From Nitrospirota bacterium (GTDB lineage: Bacteria > Nitrospirota > Nitrospiria > Nitrospirales > UBA8639), in contig JAQBUF010000009.1 of assembly GCA_027623995.1 (NCBI GenBank), forward strand, positions 1 to 64,000: a DNA stretch of 64,000 nt, written 5' to 3'. Under the pieces are notes generated by a model. That model made no database searches. It was not told where the DNA came from and saw only the letters and a list, made by a program, of their open reading frames with translations. Within the stretch, counting starts at the first letter, position 1. Each line of letters begins with the position of its first letter. This document shows positions 7,686-17,728 of this stretch, piece after piece. Both the position numbers and the translations under genes were made by a program.

Positions 7686-8555
7686 TCACCCCAAAGCTAA
7701 TTTCACCGTTTCACCAATTTCTGCGGGATTTTTGACGACTCTTACACCAGCCGCTTCAAGGGCAGCCATTTTTTCTGTGGCGGTACCTTTGCCTCCGGTG
7801 ATAATGGCTCCTGCATGGCCCATGCGTCGTCCTGGGGGTGCAGTAATTCCGGCAATGAAACCAATGACAGGTTTCGACATTTCTTTTTTGATAAAGGCTG
7901 CGGCTTTCTCTTCGGCGTCACCACCGATTTCACCAATCATGACCACGGCTTCGGTCTCATCGTCTTGTTCAAACATTTGGAGAAGATCGATATAGCCTGT
8001 CCCAATAATGGGGTCGCCGCCGATTCCTACGCAAGTCGTTTCACCAAGGCCAAGATTGGTGAGCTGATTCACGGCTTCATAGGTCAGGGTTCCACTGCGA
8101 GAAATCACACCCACTTTGCCTTTTTTGTGAATGAAGCCTGGCATGATGCCAATCTTGCATTCATCAGCCGTGATGATCCCCGGACAATTGGGACCAATGA
8201 ATCGAGTTTGGGTGCTGGCCAACGCTCGCTTCACGCGCACCATTTCATTGACTGGAATACCTTCGGTAATACAGATCACTAACCAGATCCCAGCATCTGC
8301 CGCTTCAAGAATGGCATCAGCCGCAAATTGCGGCGGCACAAAAATCAACGACGTGGTGGCTTCGGTCTTTTTGACGGCTTCACGCACGGTGTTAAACACA
8401 GGAATACCTTCGACTTCTTGTCCAGCTTTCCCAGGCGTCACACCAGCCACAATCTGTGTTCCATAGGCCTTACATTGAGTCGCATGAAATGACCCTTCTT
8501 TTCCTGTAATGCCTTGAACCACCACTCTCGTTGATTTATTAACTAAGATGCTCAT
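7686..8555 (-). CDS. sucD: Succinyl-CoA synthetase (ADP/GDP-forming) alpha subunit
   Basis: 289 residues, full family length. N-terminal CoA-binding Rossmann region ([16 protein letters not shown]), central IGPNCPGII and RSGTLTYEA motifs, and the phosphohistidine loop RMGHAGAI. It binds CoA and carries the phosphorylated His; with SucC it interconverts succinate and succinyl-CoA in the cytoplasm. In the reductive cycle it runs toward succinyl-CoA, the substrate of 2-oxoglutarate synthase. It is the last gene of the minus-strand rTCA block, 30 bp after sucC. Confidence 0.97.
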   Translation of the reverse strand: MSILVNKSTRVVVQGITGKEGSFHATQCKAYGTQIVAGVTPGKAGQEVEGIPVFNTVREAVKKTEATTSLIFVPPQFAADAILEAADAGIWLVICITEGIPVNEMVRVKRALASTQTRFIGPNCPGIITADECKIGIMPGFIHKKGKVGVISRSGTLTYEAVNQLTNLGLGETTCVGIGGDPIIGTGYIDLLQMFEQDDETEAVVMIGEIGGDAEEKAAAFIKKEMSKPVIGFIAGITAPPGRRMGHAGAIITGGKGTATEKMAALEAAGVRVVKNPAEIGETVKLALG

Positions 8556-8585
8556 TCCAGTTTACCTTTCAAAAATTATCAGGAA

Positions 8586-9773
8586 CTACGATGACTTTTT
8601 CTTTTTGCCCCTCATCGCCACAATCTTTTGTGCGGCTTCCCACAGATCTGTCGCAACCTCCACCTTTAAGCCAGACTCCTGCAGGAGCTTGCGTCCTTCT
8701 TCGGCATTGGTGCCTTGAAGACGAACGACGACTGGCAATTTAATCCCAACTTCCTTTGACGCTTCAATGACGCCATTGGCAATGCGCTCGCACCGAACGA
8801 TACCACCGAAGATATTAATGAAAATACCTTTCACTTTTTTATCTTTGAGCAAAATTCTAAACCCTGCGGCCACGGTTTCTTTGGTCGCTCCGCCGCCGAC
8901 GTCCAAAAAGTTCGCGGGTTCCGCGCCAGCAAGTTTAATGAGATCCATCGTCGCCATAGCCAAACCTGCGCCATTGACCATGCACCCAATATCCCCATCT
9001 AATTTCACGTAATTGAGATTGTGCTTTCCTGCCTCAACTTCCAAGGGCTCTTCTTCATGCAGATCGCGAAAGGCTTGGATGTCAGGATGTTTAAACAGCG
9101 CGTTATCATCGAAAGAAACTTTTCCATCAAGTGCGATCAGCGTTTTATCCGTGGTAATCACGAGGGGATTGATCTCCACCATTGACGCATCTTTTTCCAT
9201 AAATAGACGATACAAATTTCCAAGCATGTGAATGAACGAATTGACCACCGCCTTTTCGAGTGTGGGTAAGCCTAAGGCAAAGGCGAGATTGCGCCCGTTA
9301 TAGGCTTGAAACCCGACAGCAGGATCAATGGTTTCCTTAATCACTTTTTCTGGTGTCTTTTCCGCGACTTCTTCGATTTCCATTCCGCCTTCGGTGCTGG
9401 CAATAAAGGTCGGGCATCCGGTGTCTCGGTCAATCAGCAAACTGAGGTACAATTCTTTAGCGATTCCTGCGCCTTCCTCAATGAGCAAGCGGCGGACTTT
9501 TCTGCCCTTGGGTCCAGTTTGATGTGTGACCAGAGTTTTCCCGAGGAGCTCTTGTGCCAGCCCCGGCACCTCCTCTTTATTTTTGGTGATCTTCACGCCA
9601 CCAGCTTTGCCACGTCCCCCAGCATGGATTTGCGCTTTCACCACATACACCGGTGTTTCAAGAGCCTCGGCCCATTTTTCGGCGGCACGGGCATTTTTGA
9701 TTTCTTTACCCTTCGGCACAGGTATACCGAATTGAGCAAATAATTGTTTGGCTTGGAATTCGTGAATGTTCAT
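8586..9773 (-). CDS. sucC: Succinyl-CoA synthetase beta subunit
   Basis: 395 residues. N-terminal ATP-grasp region beginning [20 protein letters not shown], with [16 protein letters not shown] and EINPLVIT. The C-terminal ligase region carries [17 protein letters not shown], typical of SucC. It binds nucleotide and succinate and pairs with SucD. The C-terminus has a short Lys-rich tail. It follows frdA by 81 bp, consistent with one transcript. Confidence 0.97.
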   Translation of the reverse strand: MNIHEFQAKQLFAQFGIPVPKGKEIKNARAAEKWAEALETPVYVVKAQIHAGGRGKAGGVKITKNKEEVPGLAQELLGKTLVTHQTGPKGRKVRRLLIEEGAGIAKELYLSLLIDRDTGCPTFIASTEGGMEIEEVAEKTPEKVIKETIDPAVGFQAYNGRNLAFALGLPTLEKAVVNSFIHMLGNLYRLFMEKDASMVEINPLVITTDKTLIALDGKVSFDDNALFKHPDIQAFRDLHEEEPLEVEAGKHNLNYVKLDGDIGCMVNGAGLAMATMDLIKLAGAEPANFLDVGGGATKETVAAGFRILLKDKKVKGIFINIFGGIVRCERIANGVIEASKEVGIKLPVVVRLQGTNAEEGRKLLQESGLKVEVATDLWEAAQKIVAMRGKKKKSS

Positions 9774-9854
9774 AGCATTCCTTTATTTTTTTTGAAAAGC
9801 AGTTATGAGTCTGAACTTCAGTCCCGTAACCCAAAAATTTCGCCCAACGACTCT

Positions 9855-11441
9855 TCACGCAGTGTGCATTCGCGTATAGGCTGGCAACACCATCGGTGAG
9901 GTGACTTGCCCGGTGACTCCATGCTTTTTCGCTTCGGCTCTGAATCGTTGTAAATGATTCAAGGTCAATTTCCCTTGAGACGCCGTTTTGACTCGCGCCC
10001 CCGCTGTCATGCCAGAACGTTTGCCGAAGACCATCAGATCTAACAGCGAGTTGCCCATCAGTCGATTGCGGCCATGCAGCCCCCCAGAGGTTTCGCCCGC
10101 CACGAATAAATTCTTTACCGGCGTTTCACTATTGGAGTCGATCTTTACGCCACCGTTTTGATAGTGCAGTGTGGGATAGATCAACACCGGATCTTTTCGA
10201 ATATCCACACCATAGCGCTCATATTGACGTACCATCGCGGGAAAATGTTTATCCAATGTACCTTCGCCCTGCTCTGCTTCGAGCAATGGGGTATCCAACC
10301 AGACGCCCACCCGACCCGTCGCGGTTCGCACACCACGACCTTCTTCACATTCTCGAATGATGGAGGAGGACACCACATCTCGCGTGTCTAACTCATTCAC
10401 AAAACGATCGCCCTTGGCATTCACCAAATGTCCGCCTTCTGACCGAATACCCTCGGTCACAAGCTGGCCCACGAGTTGTTCAGGATAGACTCCACCAGAA
10501 GGATGATATTGGAACGTATCAATTTGCACGAGTGGGGACCCCATGCGATACGCCAACGCTAGACCATCGCCAGTCGCGCCATAATGATTACTCGTCGGGA
10601 AACCTTGAATGTGCAAACGTCCGATTCCGCCAGTGGCCAAAATGACAGTCTTCGCGGCTACGACGACGAACCGTTTGTTATCTAAATCCTGGAGCACTGC
10701 ACCAGTACACGCCCCTTGTTCATCACTGAGTAATTCCACGGCTGCCGCGAATTCCAAAAGCTGTATCTTTTGGTTGAGCACCTCATCCTTGAGCACTCGC
10801 ATAATTTCAAGGCCCGTGTAATCTGAACAAGTGAGCAGGCGCTCTTTGGTACTACCTCCACCTTTTTTCACATGCAGATTGCCATCGGCATCTCGATCAA
10901 ACAACACGCCCAATTCCAGCAACCATTTCGCAATGGACGGCCCCTCTTCCACCATGGTCTTCAAGAGATCGTGGTCATTTTTCATATGACCGCCCTTGAG
11001 AGTATCGAGGAAATGCTGAACCGGTGAATCATTCGGAGCCACCGCGATTTGCATGCCGCCTTGAGCCATGACGGAATTGGAATCAGCCAGTCGCAATTTG
11101 GTCGCGAGCAAGACCTTTGCCCCTTCCGCATGCGCATGCAGCGCTGCAGCGCAACCCGCACCACCACCACCGACCACCAACACATCGACAGTATGGTCAG
11201 GCTCCAATGGCAGATCGGTGGGAATAGGACTATCCCCTTCCAACACGGAGGCCAGTTCGCGAACAGTCAAATCCCCTTTGTTGGGACCAAATACTACAGG
11301 GCGATACGCGGCTTCTCGATGATCAGGATGATATTTTTTTATAAGGGTATCGCGCTCGGCTGGACTCAACTTGGGAAGGATATGCGTGCGACGAGCATCG
11401 CGGGAAGTGTGGACCACCTCATGAAGTGCGTGAATGTCCAT
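9855..11441 (-). CDS. frdA: Fumarate reductase/succinate dehydrogenase-type flavoprotein
   Basis: 528 residues. FAD-binding Rossmann motif VVGGGGAGCAAALHA near residues 90-104, then the AQGG loop, the HYGATGDGLALAYRMG segment and the C-terminal GETSGGLHGRNRLMGNSLLD. In SdhA/FrdA the flavin is attached to a His in the sequence S-H-T/S-V-x-AQGG; here it reads DSNSVMAQGG, so Asn replaces that His and the FAD is probably not covalently bound. About 80 N-terminal residues precede the FAD domain. With FrdB it would reduce fumarate to succinate in the reductive cycle. No membrane anchor gene is nearby, so a soluble enzyme is likely. Confidence 0.85.
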   Translation of the reverse strand: MDIHALHEVVHTSRDARRTHILPKLSPAERDTLIKKYHPDHREAAYRPVVFGPNKGDLTVRELASVLEGDSPIPTDLPLEPDHTVDVLVVGGGGAGCAAALHAHAEGAKVLLATKLRLADSNSVMAQGGMQIAVAPNDSPVQHFLDTLKGGHMKNDHDLLKTMVEEGPSIAKWLLELGVLFDRDADGNLHVKKGGGSTKERLLTCSDYTGLEIMRVLKDEVLNQKIQLLEFAAAVELLSDEQGACTGAVLQDLDNKRFVVVAAKTVILATGGIGRLHIQGFPTSNHYGATGDGLALAYRMGSPLVQIDTFQYHPSGGVYPEQLVGQLVTEGIRSEGGHLVNAKGDRFVNELDTRDVVSSSIIRECEEGRGVRTATGRVGVWLDTPLLEAEQGEGTLDKHFPAMVRQYERYGVDIRKDPVLIYPTLHYQNGGVKIDSNSETPVKNLFVAGETSGGLHGRNRLMGNSLLDLMVFGKRSGMTAGARVKTASQGKLTLNHLQRFRAEAKKHGVTGQVTSPMVLPAYTRMHTA

Positions 11442-11462
11442 GACTTAAAAAGGTACTCCTCC

Positions 11463-12173
11463 TTATTGAATGTTCGCTGAGGCTTGCTGCAATTCGGCAT
11501 CGGTCATATTCAAGACGCGATTCCAATCTTCCTGATATTGTCCATCTTCAATCGCTTTAATTCGATCAGCGAGACCAGGCGGCTTTTCCATTTCGCGCAC
11601 CCCATACGCGCGACTGGCATACACGGCGACCAAACTTGGGGCAATATCGGCGATACACACGGGTGCGCACATGCCACACATCACGCAATCCATAAATGTT
11701 TCCGACACCGTCTTAAAATCACCAAACACGGCTTTCCATACACCCTCCCGCACATCGATATTTTGCGGGCAAGCTTCAGTGCATGCATTACAATTCCGAC
11801 ATAACGGCGTTTCCGGATAGAGTTCGAATAAGTCTTGCTTGGGGTTTTCAAGTACATTCAAATCATACGTGGCTTTGCGAGCCGGAAACGACGGGGCAAA
11901 GGAAAACGACATTCCATCTTCGACTGCATGCGAACAGGCCAAGCAGGTTTTGACTTTGGGATCATCCTTCGTCCGATAGTAGGTCCCACAAGCCCCACAA
12001 AATCCGCCAAGACATCCAGCCCCACGAGTGACCTCTTGGCCCGTATACCACAAGGCCTTCATCAAGGTAATGCCAGCAGGAACCTGATGGGGCTTCCCAT
12101 CAATCTCCACAGTCACCATCTTGGGTTGCTGCGCGTGCTCTTGATCCAGCGTATTGTCGTTATTAGCAGTCAT
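11463..12173 (-). CDS. frdB: Fumarate reductase-type iron-sulfur subunit
   Basis: 236 residues. The N-terminal plant-type ferredoxin domain has CLGGFCGAC and a later TCLAC for a [2Fe-2S] cluster. The C-terminal alpha-helical ferredoxin domain has CRNCNACTEACP and CVMCGMCAPVC, each a full four-Cys [4Fe-4S] set. Ordinary SdhB carries one [4Fe-4S] and one [3Fe-4S]; the pattern here is closer to TfrB/HdrC-like soluble proteins. It would pass electrons to FrdA, whose gene starts 21 bp downstream. Confidence 0.85.
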   Translation of the reverse strand: MTANNDNTLDQEHAQQPKMVTVEIDGKPHQVPAGITLMKALWYTGQEVTRGAGCLGGFCGACGTYYRTKDDPKVKTCLACSHAVEDGMSFSFAPSFPARKATYDLNVLENPKQDLFELYPETPLCRNCNACTEACPQNIDVREGVWKAVFGDFKTVSETFMDCVMCGMCAPVCIADIAPSLVAVYASRAYGVREMEKPPGLADRIKAIEDGQYQEDWNRVLNMTDAELQQASANIQ

Positions 12174-12222
12174 AATAAATATTGAGAGCCCTCCATAAAA
12201 AGAAGGCTCCCATTCCTCATTG

Positions 12223-14469
12223 TTAATTCAACGCATTCAATGCCGAACCCGCTTTAAACCAGGTAATTTGCGGTTCGGTCAGACTGTGATTCGCTTGGAT
12301 CGTGACTTCTTTCCCATCATTTTTATGAATAGTGACCAAGACGGGCTTACCTGGAGCCAAGGCGCTCAGGCCGGTGACACTGATCCGATCTTCCTGTTCA
12401 ATTTGATCATAGTCCGAAGGATGCACAAATGTCATGGGAAGAATGCCTTGCTTCTTCAAATTGGTTTCATGAATACGGGCAAAGCTCTTGGTCAACACCG
12501 CCAAGACGCCAAGGAACCGTGGGCACATGGCCGCATGTTCCCGGCTGCTGCCTTCGCCATAATTTTCATCTCCCACGACAAAGGAACCAACACCTTTGCT
12601 TTTATAGTCACGGGCAATTTGTGCTGGTGTCAGGCCTGACTCGCCAGTTAACACATTGTTCCCTTTACCAGGTTCGCTCGCAAATGCATTATTGGCTCCA
12701 AGGAACATGTTGTCACTGATCTTATCTAAATGCCCACGGAACTTCAGCCATGGACCAGCAGGCGAAATATGATCCGTGGTGGTTTTGCCTTTGGTTTTAA
12801 TTAACAACGGCAGCTTTTCGAAATCCTTGCCATCCCACTTTGGAAAAGGCTGAAGCAATTGAAGGCGCTCACTCGTTGGAGGCAGATCAACTTCCAACCC
12901 ATCACCACTTTCTGCTGGGGCAATAAAGCCTTCTTCGCCTTTGGCAAATCCTTTGGCGGGCAATTCATCCCCTTGCGGCGGAACGAGTTTGATTTCTTTG
13001 CCATCTGCGGTGGTGATCGTATCATTGATTGGATCAAATCCTAAGTTTCCCGTGAGCGCGAAGGCGGCAACTAATTCAGGACTCGCCAGGAAGGACAACG
13101 TCTCAGCCACCCCATCGTTGCGCCCAGGAAAATTCCGATTGAACGTACTGACAATCGAATCGGCTTTGCCTTTGACAGCATCGGCTCGCTTCCACTGACC
13201 AATACATGGGCCACAGGCATTCGCCAACACGGTTGCACCAAAGTCTTCAAACGTCTGCATGAACCCATCGCGCTTCATGGTATGAAAAATCCGTTCAGAT
13301 CCAGGGGAAATCAGAAAGGCTGTTTTGGCCTTCAGCCCGGCGTTTAATCCTTGTTGAGCAATATGCGCCGCTCGGCCAATATCTTCATACGAAGAGTTCG
13401 TGCAACTTCCAAGCAACGTTGCCTTAATCTCAACGGGATAGCCTTTCTCCTTGGCCTCTGCCGCTAACTTGGAAATCGGTCTGGCCAAATCTGGAGAATG
13501 AGGACCCACCACATGCGGCTCCAATGTGGACAGATCAATTTCTACAATCTCATCAAAATATTTTTCTGGGTTCGCATAGACTTCTGGGTCAGCCACCAAC
13601 AATTCCTTGTTGGCTTCGGCCAACTTCGCGATATCTTTCCGTTCCGTGATATTGAGATAGGCCACCATCTTCTGGTCAAACGGAAAGACCGACGTCGTTG
13701 CGCCTAACTCGGCGCCCATATTGGCAATCGTCCCTTTGCCGGTTGCGCTGATGGTTTCCGCGCCTAAGCCAAAGTATTCAACAATTTTATTCGTTCCACC
13801 TTTAACAGTGAGTAATCCACAAATATGAAGGATCACATCTTTTGGCGACGCCCAACCACTTAACTTGCCAGTGAGCTTCACCCCGATGAGTTTGGGATGC
13901 AGCACTTCCCATGGCAATCCAGCCATGACTTCTCCGGCGTCGGCTCCACCAACTCCAATGGCCAACATCCCCAGACCACCGCCATTAGGCGTATGAGAAT
14001 CTGTCCCAATAATCAAACCACCTGGAAAGGCATAATTTTCGAGGACCACCTGGTGAATGATTCCAGCGCCGGGCTTCCAAAATCCGATACCATACTTTTT
14101 TGCCGCTGATGCCAAGAAATTATAGACCTCTCGATTTTCATCACAGGCGATCATGAGATCTTTTTCAGACCCCATTTCCGCACGAATGAGATGGTCGCAA
14201 TGAATAGTACTTGGTACTGCTGCTTGTTTTTTCCCAGCTTGAATAAATTGCAACATGGCCATTTGAGCGGTCGCATCTTGCATGGCGACACGATCAGGCC
14301 GAAGCGCGAGCATGGCCTTTCCGCGTTCCCACACCTGGGTATCGAAATTGTCCGCATGGGAGACCAGAATTTTTTCGGCGAGCGTCAACCCACGGCCAAA
14401 CTTTTTCCGAGCTGCGTCAATCGCCCCGGGCATTTTTGCGTATACGTTTTTGACAAGATCAATCGACAT
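12223..14469 (-). CDS. acn: Aconitate hydratase, mitochondrial-like type
   Basis: 748 residues, the length of mitochondrial-type aconitase and shorter than bacterial AcnA. [4Fe-4S] ligands lie in GSCTNSS (near residue 355) and NACGPCIGQW (near 420). The C-terminal swivel domain has GDENYGEGSSREHAA. It interconverts citrate and isocitrate through cis-aconitate; beside ATP-citrate lyase it connects isocitrate to citrate cleavage in the reductive cycle. It sits between aclA (70 bp upstream) and frdB (49 bp downstream), all on the minus strand. Confidence 0.95.
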   Translation of the reverse strand: MSIDLVKNVYAKMPGAIDAARKKFGRGLTLAEKILVSHADNFDTQVWERGKAMLALRPDRVAMQDATAQMAMLQFIQAGKKQAAVPSTIHCDHLIRAEMGSEKDLMIACDENREVYNFLASAAKKYGIGFWKPGAGIIHQVVLENYAFPGGLIIGTDSHTPNGGGLGMLAIGVGGADAGEVMAGLPWEVLHPKLIGVKLTGKLSGWASPKDVILHICGLLTVKGGTNKIVEYFGLGAETISATGKGTIANMGAELGATTSVFPFDQKMVAYLNITERKDIAKLAEANKELLVADPEVYANPEKYFDEIVEIDLSTLEPHVVGPHSPDLARPISKLAAEAKEKGYPVEIKATLLGSCTNSSYEDIGRAAHIAQQGLNAGLKAKTAFLISPGSERIFHTMKRDGFMQTFEDFGATVLANACGPCIGQWKRADAVKGKADSIVSTFNRNFPGRNDGVAETLSFLASPELVAAFALTGNLGFDPINDTITTADGKEIKLVPPQGDELPAKGFAKGEEGFIAPAESGDGLEVDLPPTSERLQLLQPFPKWDGKDFEKLPLLIKTKGKTTTDHISPAGPWLKFRGHLDKISDNMFLGANNAFASEPGKGNNVLTGESGLTPAQIARDYKSKGVGSFVVGDENYGEGSSREHAAMCPRFLGVLAVLTKSFARIHETNLKKQGILPMTFVHPSDYDQIEQEDRISVTGLSALAPGKPVLVTIHKNDGKEVTIQANHSLTEPQITWFKAGSALNALN

Positions 14470-14539
14470 ATCATTTTCTCCACATCAATCCGAAGGGCGA
14501 TGCGCCAGGCTTCGGAGTATATTGATAGAAACACCGTAA

Positions 14540-16366
14540 CTATTTCAGTGGTGGCACTTCTCGCTTACTTGGTGCGGCGTAATTCACCAAGTAATTGAAC
14601 AGGCGAATTAATCGGCTACCTTGTCGCTTTTGATCAGTCCAATGACCGATCAGCCCAATGGTTCTGGCCAACACAAAGAACCCATTAAGGCTATCGACTG
14701 GAAAGCCAATATCCACCAAGACTGCGGCCATGGTCCCATCGACATTCAAGATCAAGTTATCTTTTTTGGCAGCCGTAATTTGTTCAACTTCTAGAGCAAA
14801 GTCGAGATGAGGGGTGGCAATACCCAAGCTCTTCACATATCCGACTAATTCCTTTACTCGCTTATCAGGATTTCTCAAGCTCTTCACGCGATGCCCAATG
14901 CCTGGAACCGGTCCAACGTTTTGCTTCATGTACCCTAAGAATTCATCGACGGCCATTTTATTATCGATGGCATATTTGAAATAACGACCGGCATCAGTCA
15001 CCGCACCACCAAAGCGTGGTCCAATCATGATCATACCGGCAGCCACTGATTGGGACAGCCCAATCCCCGCACATGCTCCAATAATCGTCGTGAGTGCTCC
15101 ACTCACACAGGGACCATGATCGGCTGACAGGATCAAAATCCGCCGCATGATTTCAGCCTGTTGCTTGGTCACCAGCCGTCCATCCCACAACAGCCCAATC
15201 ACATGCGTGATATCATACCCTTTGTTGATGAGCTCGGAAGCCGGATAGCCTTGATAATACGGTTCGTCACCACGGTCATCACTAATGGTAGACTTAATCA
15301 GTGGTGTCACGAGAATATCGCCATCGGCCATACCTTGTTCAACACTTCTTGGCAGGGCAGGTTTTTCCGCTTCGGTCAATTCAGGAATTGGCTTCACTTC
15401 GCCAGACTTCACCAACTCTTCATAGGTGGCTTTGATTGCAGGTCCCAAGGCACCAAAAGTATCTGGCACCGTGGCCCCAGATTTTTTAAAGGCTTCGGCT
15501 TTGGAACGAGCGGACCCTTCCCCTTGGAGCCCTTCTTTGGCACCAGCATGACCAAACTTCATGCCCTTCGGCAGACTCTCTTGGCAGAAACCAGAAACCA
15601 CGGCCAACAACTTGATCCGACGTTTTTTGGCGCCATACCATGCAGCAGCTTGCTCTTCTAGGTCTCCACCCATTTCACCAACAATGACCACGGCTTTGGT
15701 TTGAGGATCTTTCTCAAACATTTCGAGATAGCTGACGTAATCCGTTCCTGGGTAGGAATCACCACCAATCCCAATCGCGGTCGTGATGCCATCGGCAAAT
15801 TGTGAACAGATCCAAATAATTTCGTTGGACAGTCCACCCGATTTGGTAATCACACCAAAGGAACCAGGACGGTACAATTTACACGCGACTAAATTATCGA
15901 ATGCTCCGCCGATCACACCCAAACGACATTCTCCGGCGGACATGACCCCAATTGAAGAAGGACCATTAAACGTCTTCTTCAAAGTACGGGCATGTTTCCC
16001 AAGAAGTTTGGCATCTTTTTCTGGCAAGCCTTCAGTAATCATCGACACTGTTTGAATATGTGAATCATCCAACGCTTCTTTGGCGCTGGCATAACACCGG
16101 TCGGCACCGACATAGACCAAACTCGTATTGATCTCGGGATGATTCGCCGTGGCATCTGCAATCGTCTTATAGATAGGAATGGTCACGGTTTGATTCCCAC
16201 AGATGACTTCATTGGTTTTCCCGGCATCTGGGGGGTACACAAAAGCGGACACATTCAAGGGTTTTTTAATCATGTACCGAAATTCAGCCATTCGCTTGGC
16301 CGCGTTGACCCCAGCGACTCCGCCCTGGATCACCACATGCGTATCTTTGGTTGCTAGAATGCTCAT
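14540..16366 (-). CDS. aclA: ATP-citrate lyase alpha (large) subunit
   Basis: 608 residues, matching AclA of green sulfur bacteria. The N-terminal 300 residues are succinyl-CoA-synthetase-alpha-like, with SGGLSNEI, GIGGDSYPGTDY and the phosphohistidine loop FGHAGAKEG. The C-terminal half is citrate-synthase-like, with GIGHRVKSLRNPD and the DHGPCVSGA segment. With AclB it cleaves citrate to acetyl-CoA and oxaloacetate using ATP and CoA, the defining reaction of the reductive TCA cycle. The start has GGAGAG upstream. A large inverted repeat lies between it and aclB. Confidence 0.97.
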   Translation of the reverse strand: MSILATKDTHVVIQGGVAGVNAAKRMAEFRYMIKKPLNVSAFVYPPDAGKTNEVICGNQTVTIPIYKTIADATANHPEINTSLVYVGADRCYASAKEALDDSHIQTVSMITEGLPEKDAKLLGKHARTLKKTFNGPSSIGVMSAGECRLGVIGGAFDNLVACKLYRPGSFGVITKSGGLSNEIIWICSQFADGITTAIGIGGDSYPGTDYVSYLEMFEKDPQTKAVVIVGEMGGDLEEQAAAWYGAKKRRIKLLAVVSGFCQESLPKGMKFGHAGAKEGLQGEGSARSKAEAFKKSGATVPDTFGALGPAIKATYEELVKSGEVKPIPELTEAEKPALPRSVEQGMADGDILVTPLIKSTISDDRGDEPYYQGYPASELINKGYDITHVIGLLWDGRLVTKQQAEIMRRILILSADHGPCVSGALTTIIGACAGIGLSQSVAAGMIMIGPRFGGAVTDAGRYFKYAIDNKMAVDEFLGYMKQNVGPVPGIGHRVKSLRNPDKRVKELVGYVKSLGIATPHLDFALEVEQITAAKKDNLILNVDGTMAAVLVDIGFPVDSLNGFFVLARTIGLIGHWTDQKRQGSRLIRLFNYLVNYAAPSKREVPPLK

Positions 16367-16410
16367 CGAACTCTCCTCAAGTCGTAGTTTTGTGACTACT
16401 CAGGTTGTCA

Positions 16411-16499
16411 GGTTCCTAGTTCACGGTTGATTCATTTGCCATGTCTCAATATCTCACGTTCAATCTTTATCTTTCCCTACACCGTGAACCATAGGAACC
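16411..16499. repeat. Long-range inverted repeat between aclB and aclA
   Basis: GGTTCCTAGTTCACGGT (16411-16427) pairs with ACCGTGAAC...AGGAACC (16481-16499), leaving a 2-base bulge and a loop of about 53 nt. It occupies much of the 165-bp gap between the two ATP-citrate lyase genes and could form an mRNA stem-loop that adjusts subunit ratio or protects the downstream message. Function inferred only from position. Confidence 0.55.
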
Positions 16500-16531
16500 C
16501 TATGAACCTGGCAGTTACAGTCTTGTTTGAA

Positions 16532-17728
16532 TTACTTTTTTGACAACGCCATATCGACAATGTCCGTCAACGGCAGGGTGCGATCAAAGACTTCAATATT
16601 AAAGCCTTCTTCTTGCAAGGCCTTCATCGCGGCCAACCCTTGTTTTTCATTGGGGCCACCTCGACGTACCCAGATTCGGACATTGTCCAACTTGCCCTCA
16701 GCCTTGGCCTTACGAAACGCCTTGATGATCCCACCAAACGTTTTTAACACATCCGTAAAATTTGCAATCGCGCCGCCTACAATAATATTCGTGATACCTG
16801 GGAGTGAACAGACTTTCTCCGTCAACACTTCCACAGCCCAATCAGGAGGGTCGCCTGAGTACTCCGCATAATTCGCAAGCTTCCCGCCCCGGGCAACCAC
16901 CGCATCGGAATAATAGACGCTCGCGCCACCGCCGGCTGGGAGCATGGCAATGTTACCACCCGGAATTTCAATGAGCTTCACCGACCCTTTGACCTTGGCA
17001 TCGACGGCCATGACTTCTTCTTCGTTCTTCGTATACGCTCGACCAAACTCGGCGGCGAAGGGAAAGTTCCAGTCTTTATGCCGAAATTTGGCATCGCCAT
17101 CCAACAGCGTGACAGCATCCAATGCGATTAAATCACCGGCAGCATTTTGTACAGCCGGATTGATTTCTAAATATTGGGCATCTTCATTATCAAAACAGGT
17201 ATAGAGCTTCTTCAGAAACTCGGCCATTTTCTTTGCCGTGTCCCCAGAGAACCCAGCGTCTTTCACTAAACCAGCAAGTGCCGCATCGGTGGGAACTTCT
17301 CCAATGTCGACTAAGATCTTCTTCACCTTATCCCAGTTCGCTTCGACCTCGATGCCACCACAATTGGCGACCATCACCTCAACACCCTCGCGGGTCGACT
17401 TGGCAGAGGCATAATATTCATCTGTATGATCAATGGCTTCAGACACAATCACTTCACGGATCGTGACCGACTCCACCTGCTTCCCTAACATGTCTTTTAC
17501 CGCAGCCTTAGTCCCAGCAAGATCCAACCCTACTTTGACAAGGCCAAGTTTAAACCTGGACCCCAAAGCTTCATGGGCCTTGGCCACCAGCTTACTCTTC
17601 TGAAGCCAGTCATTCGCCTGCGCGAGTTGATCAAACTCCTCAGAAGAACTGACCACAACATAGTTCGGGGTTAGCAAACCCCATTTTTTCAGCAAGCCCA
17701 TACCCGGGCCTTCAAGTACCTTAGCCAT
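16532..17728 (-). CDS. aclB: ATP-citrate lyase beta (small) subunit
   Basis: About 398 residues from ATG 17728 (AAAGG 8 nt upstream), matching the 398-residue family length; an in-frame start at 17821 would add 31 residues of unlikely leader. The protein is succinyl-CoA-synthetase-beta-like: an ATP-grasp-type N-terminus, YLEINPAV in mid-protein, and VRRGGPNEKQGLAAM near the C-terminus, typical of AclB and eukaryotic ACLY. It is the first gene of the rTCA block (aclB-aclA-acn-frdB-frdA-sucC-sucD). Confidence 0.95.
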   Translation of the reverse strand: MAKVLEGPGMGLLKKWGLLTPNYVVVSSSEEFDQLAQANDWLQKSKLVAKAHEALGSRFKLGLVKVGLDLAGTKAAVKDMLGKQVESVTIREVIVSEAIDHTDEYYASAKSTREGVEVMVANCGGIEVEANWDKVKKILVDIGEVPTDAALAGLVKDAGFSGDTAKKMAEFLKKLYTCFDNEDAQYLEINPAVQNAAGDLIALDAVTLLDGDAKFRHKDWNFPFAAEFGRAYTKNEEEVMAVDAKVKGSVKLIEIPGGNIAMLPAGGGASVYYSDAVVARGGKLANYAEYSGDPPDWAVEVLTEKVCSLPGITNIIVGGAIANFTDVLKTFGGIIKAFRKAKAEGKLDNVRIWVRRGGPNEKQGLAAMKALQEEGFNIEVFDRTLPLTDIVDMALSKK

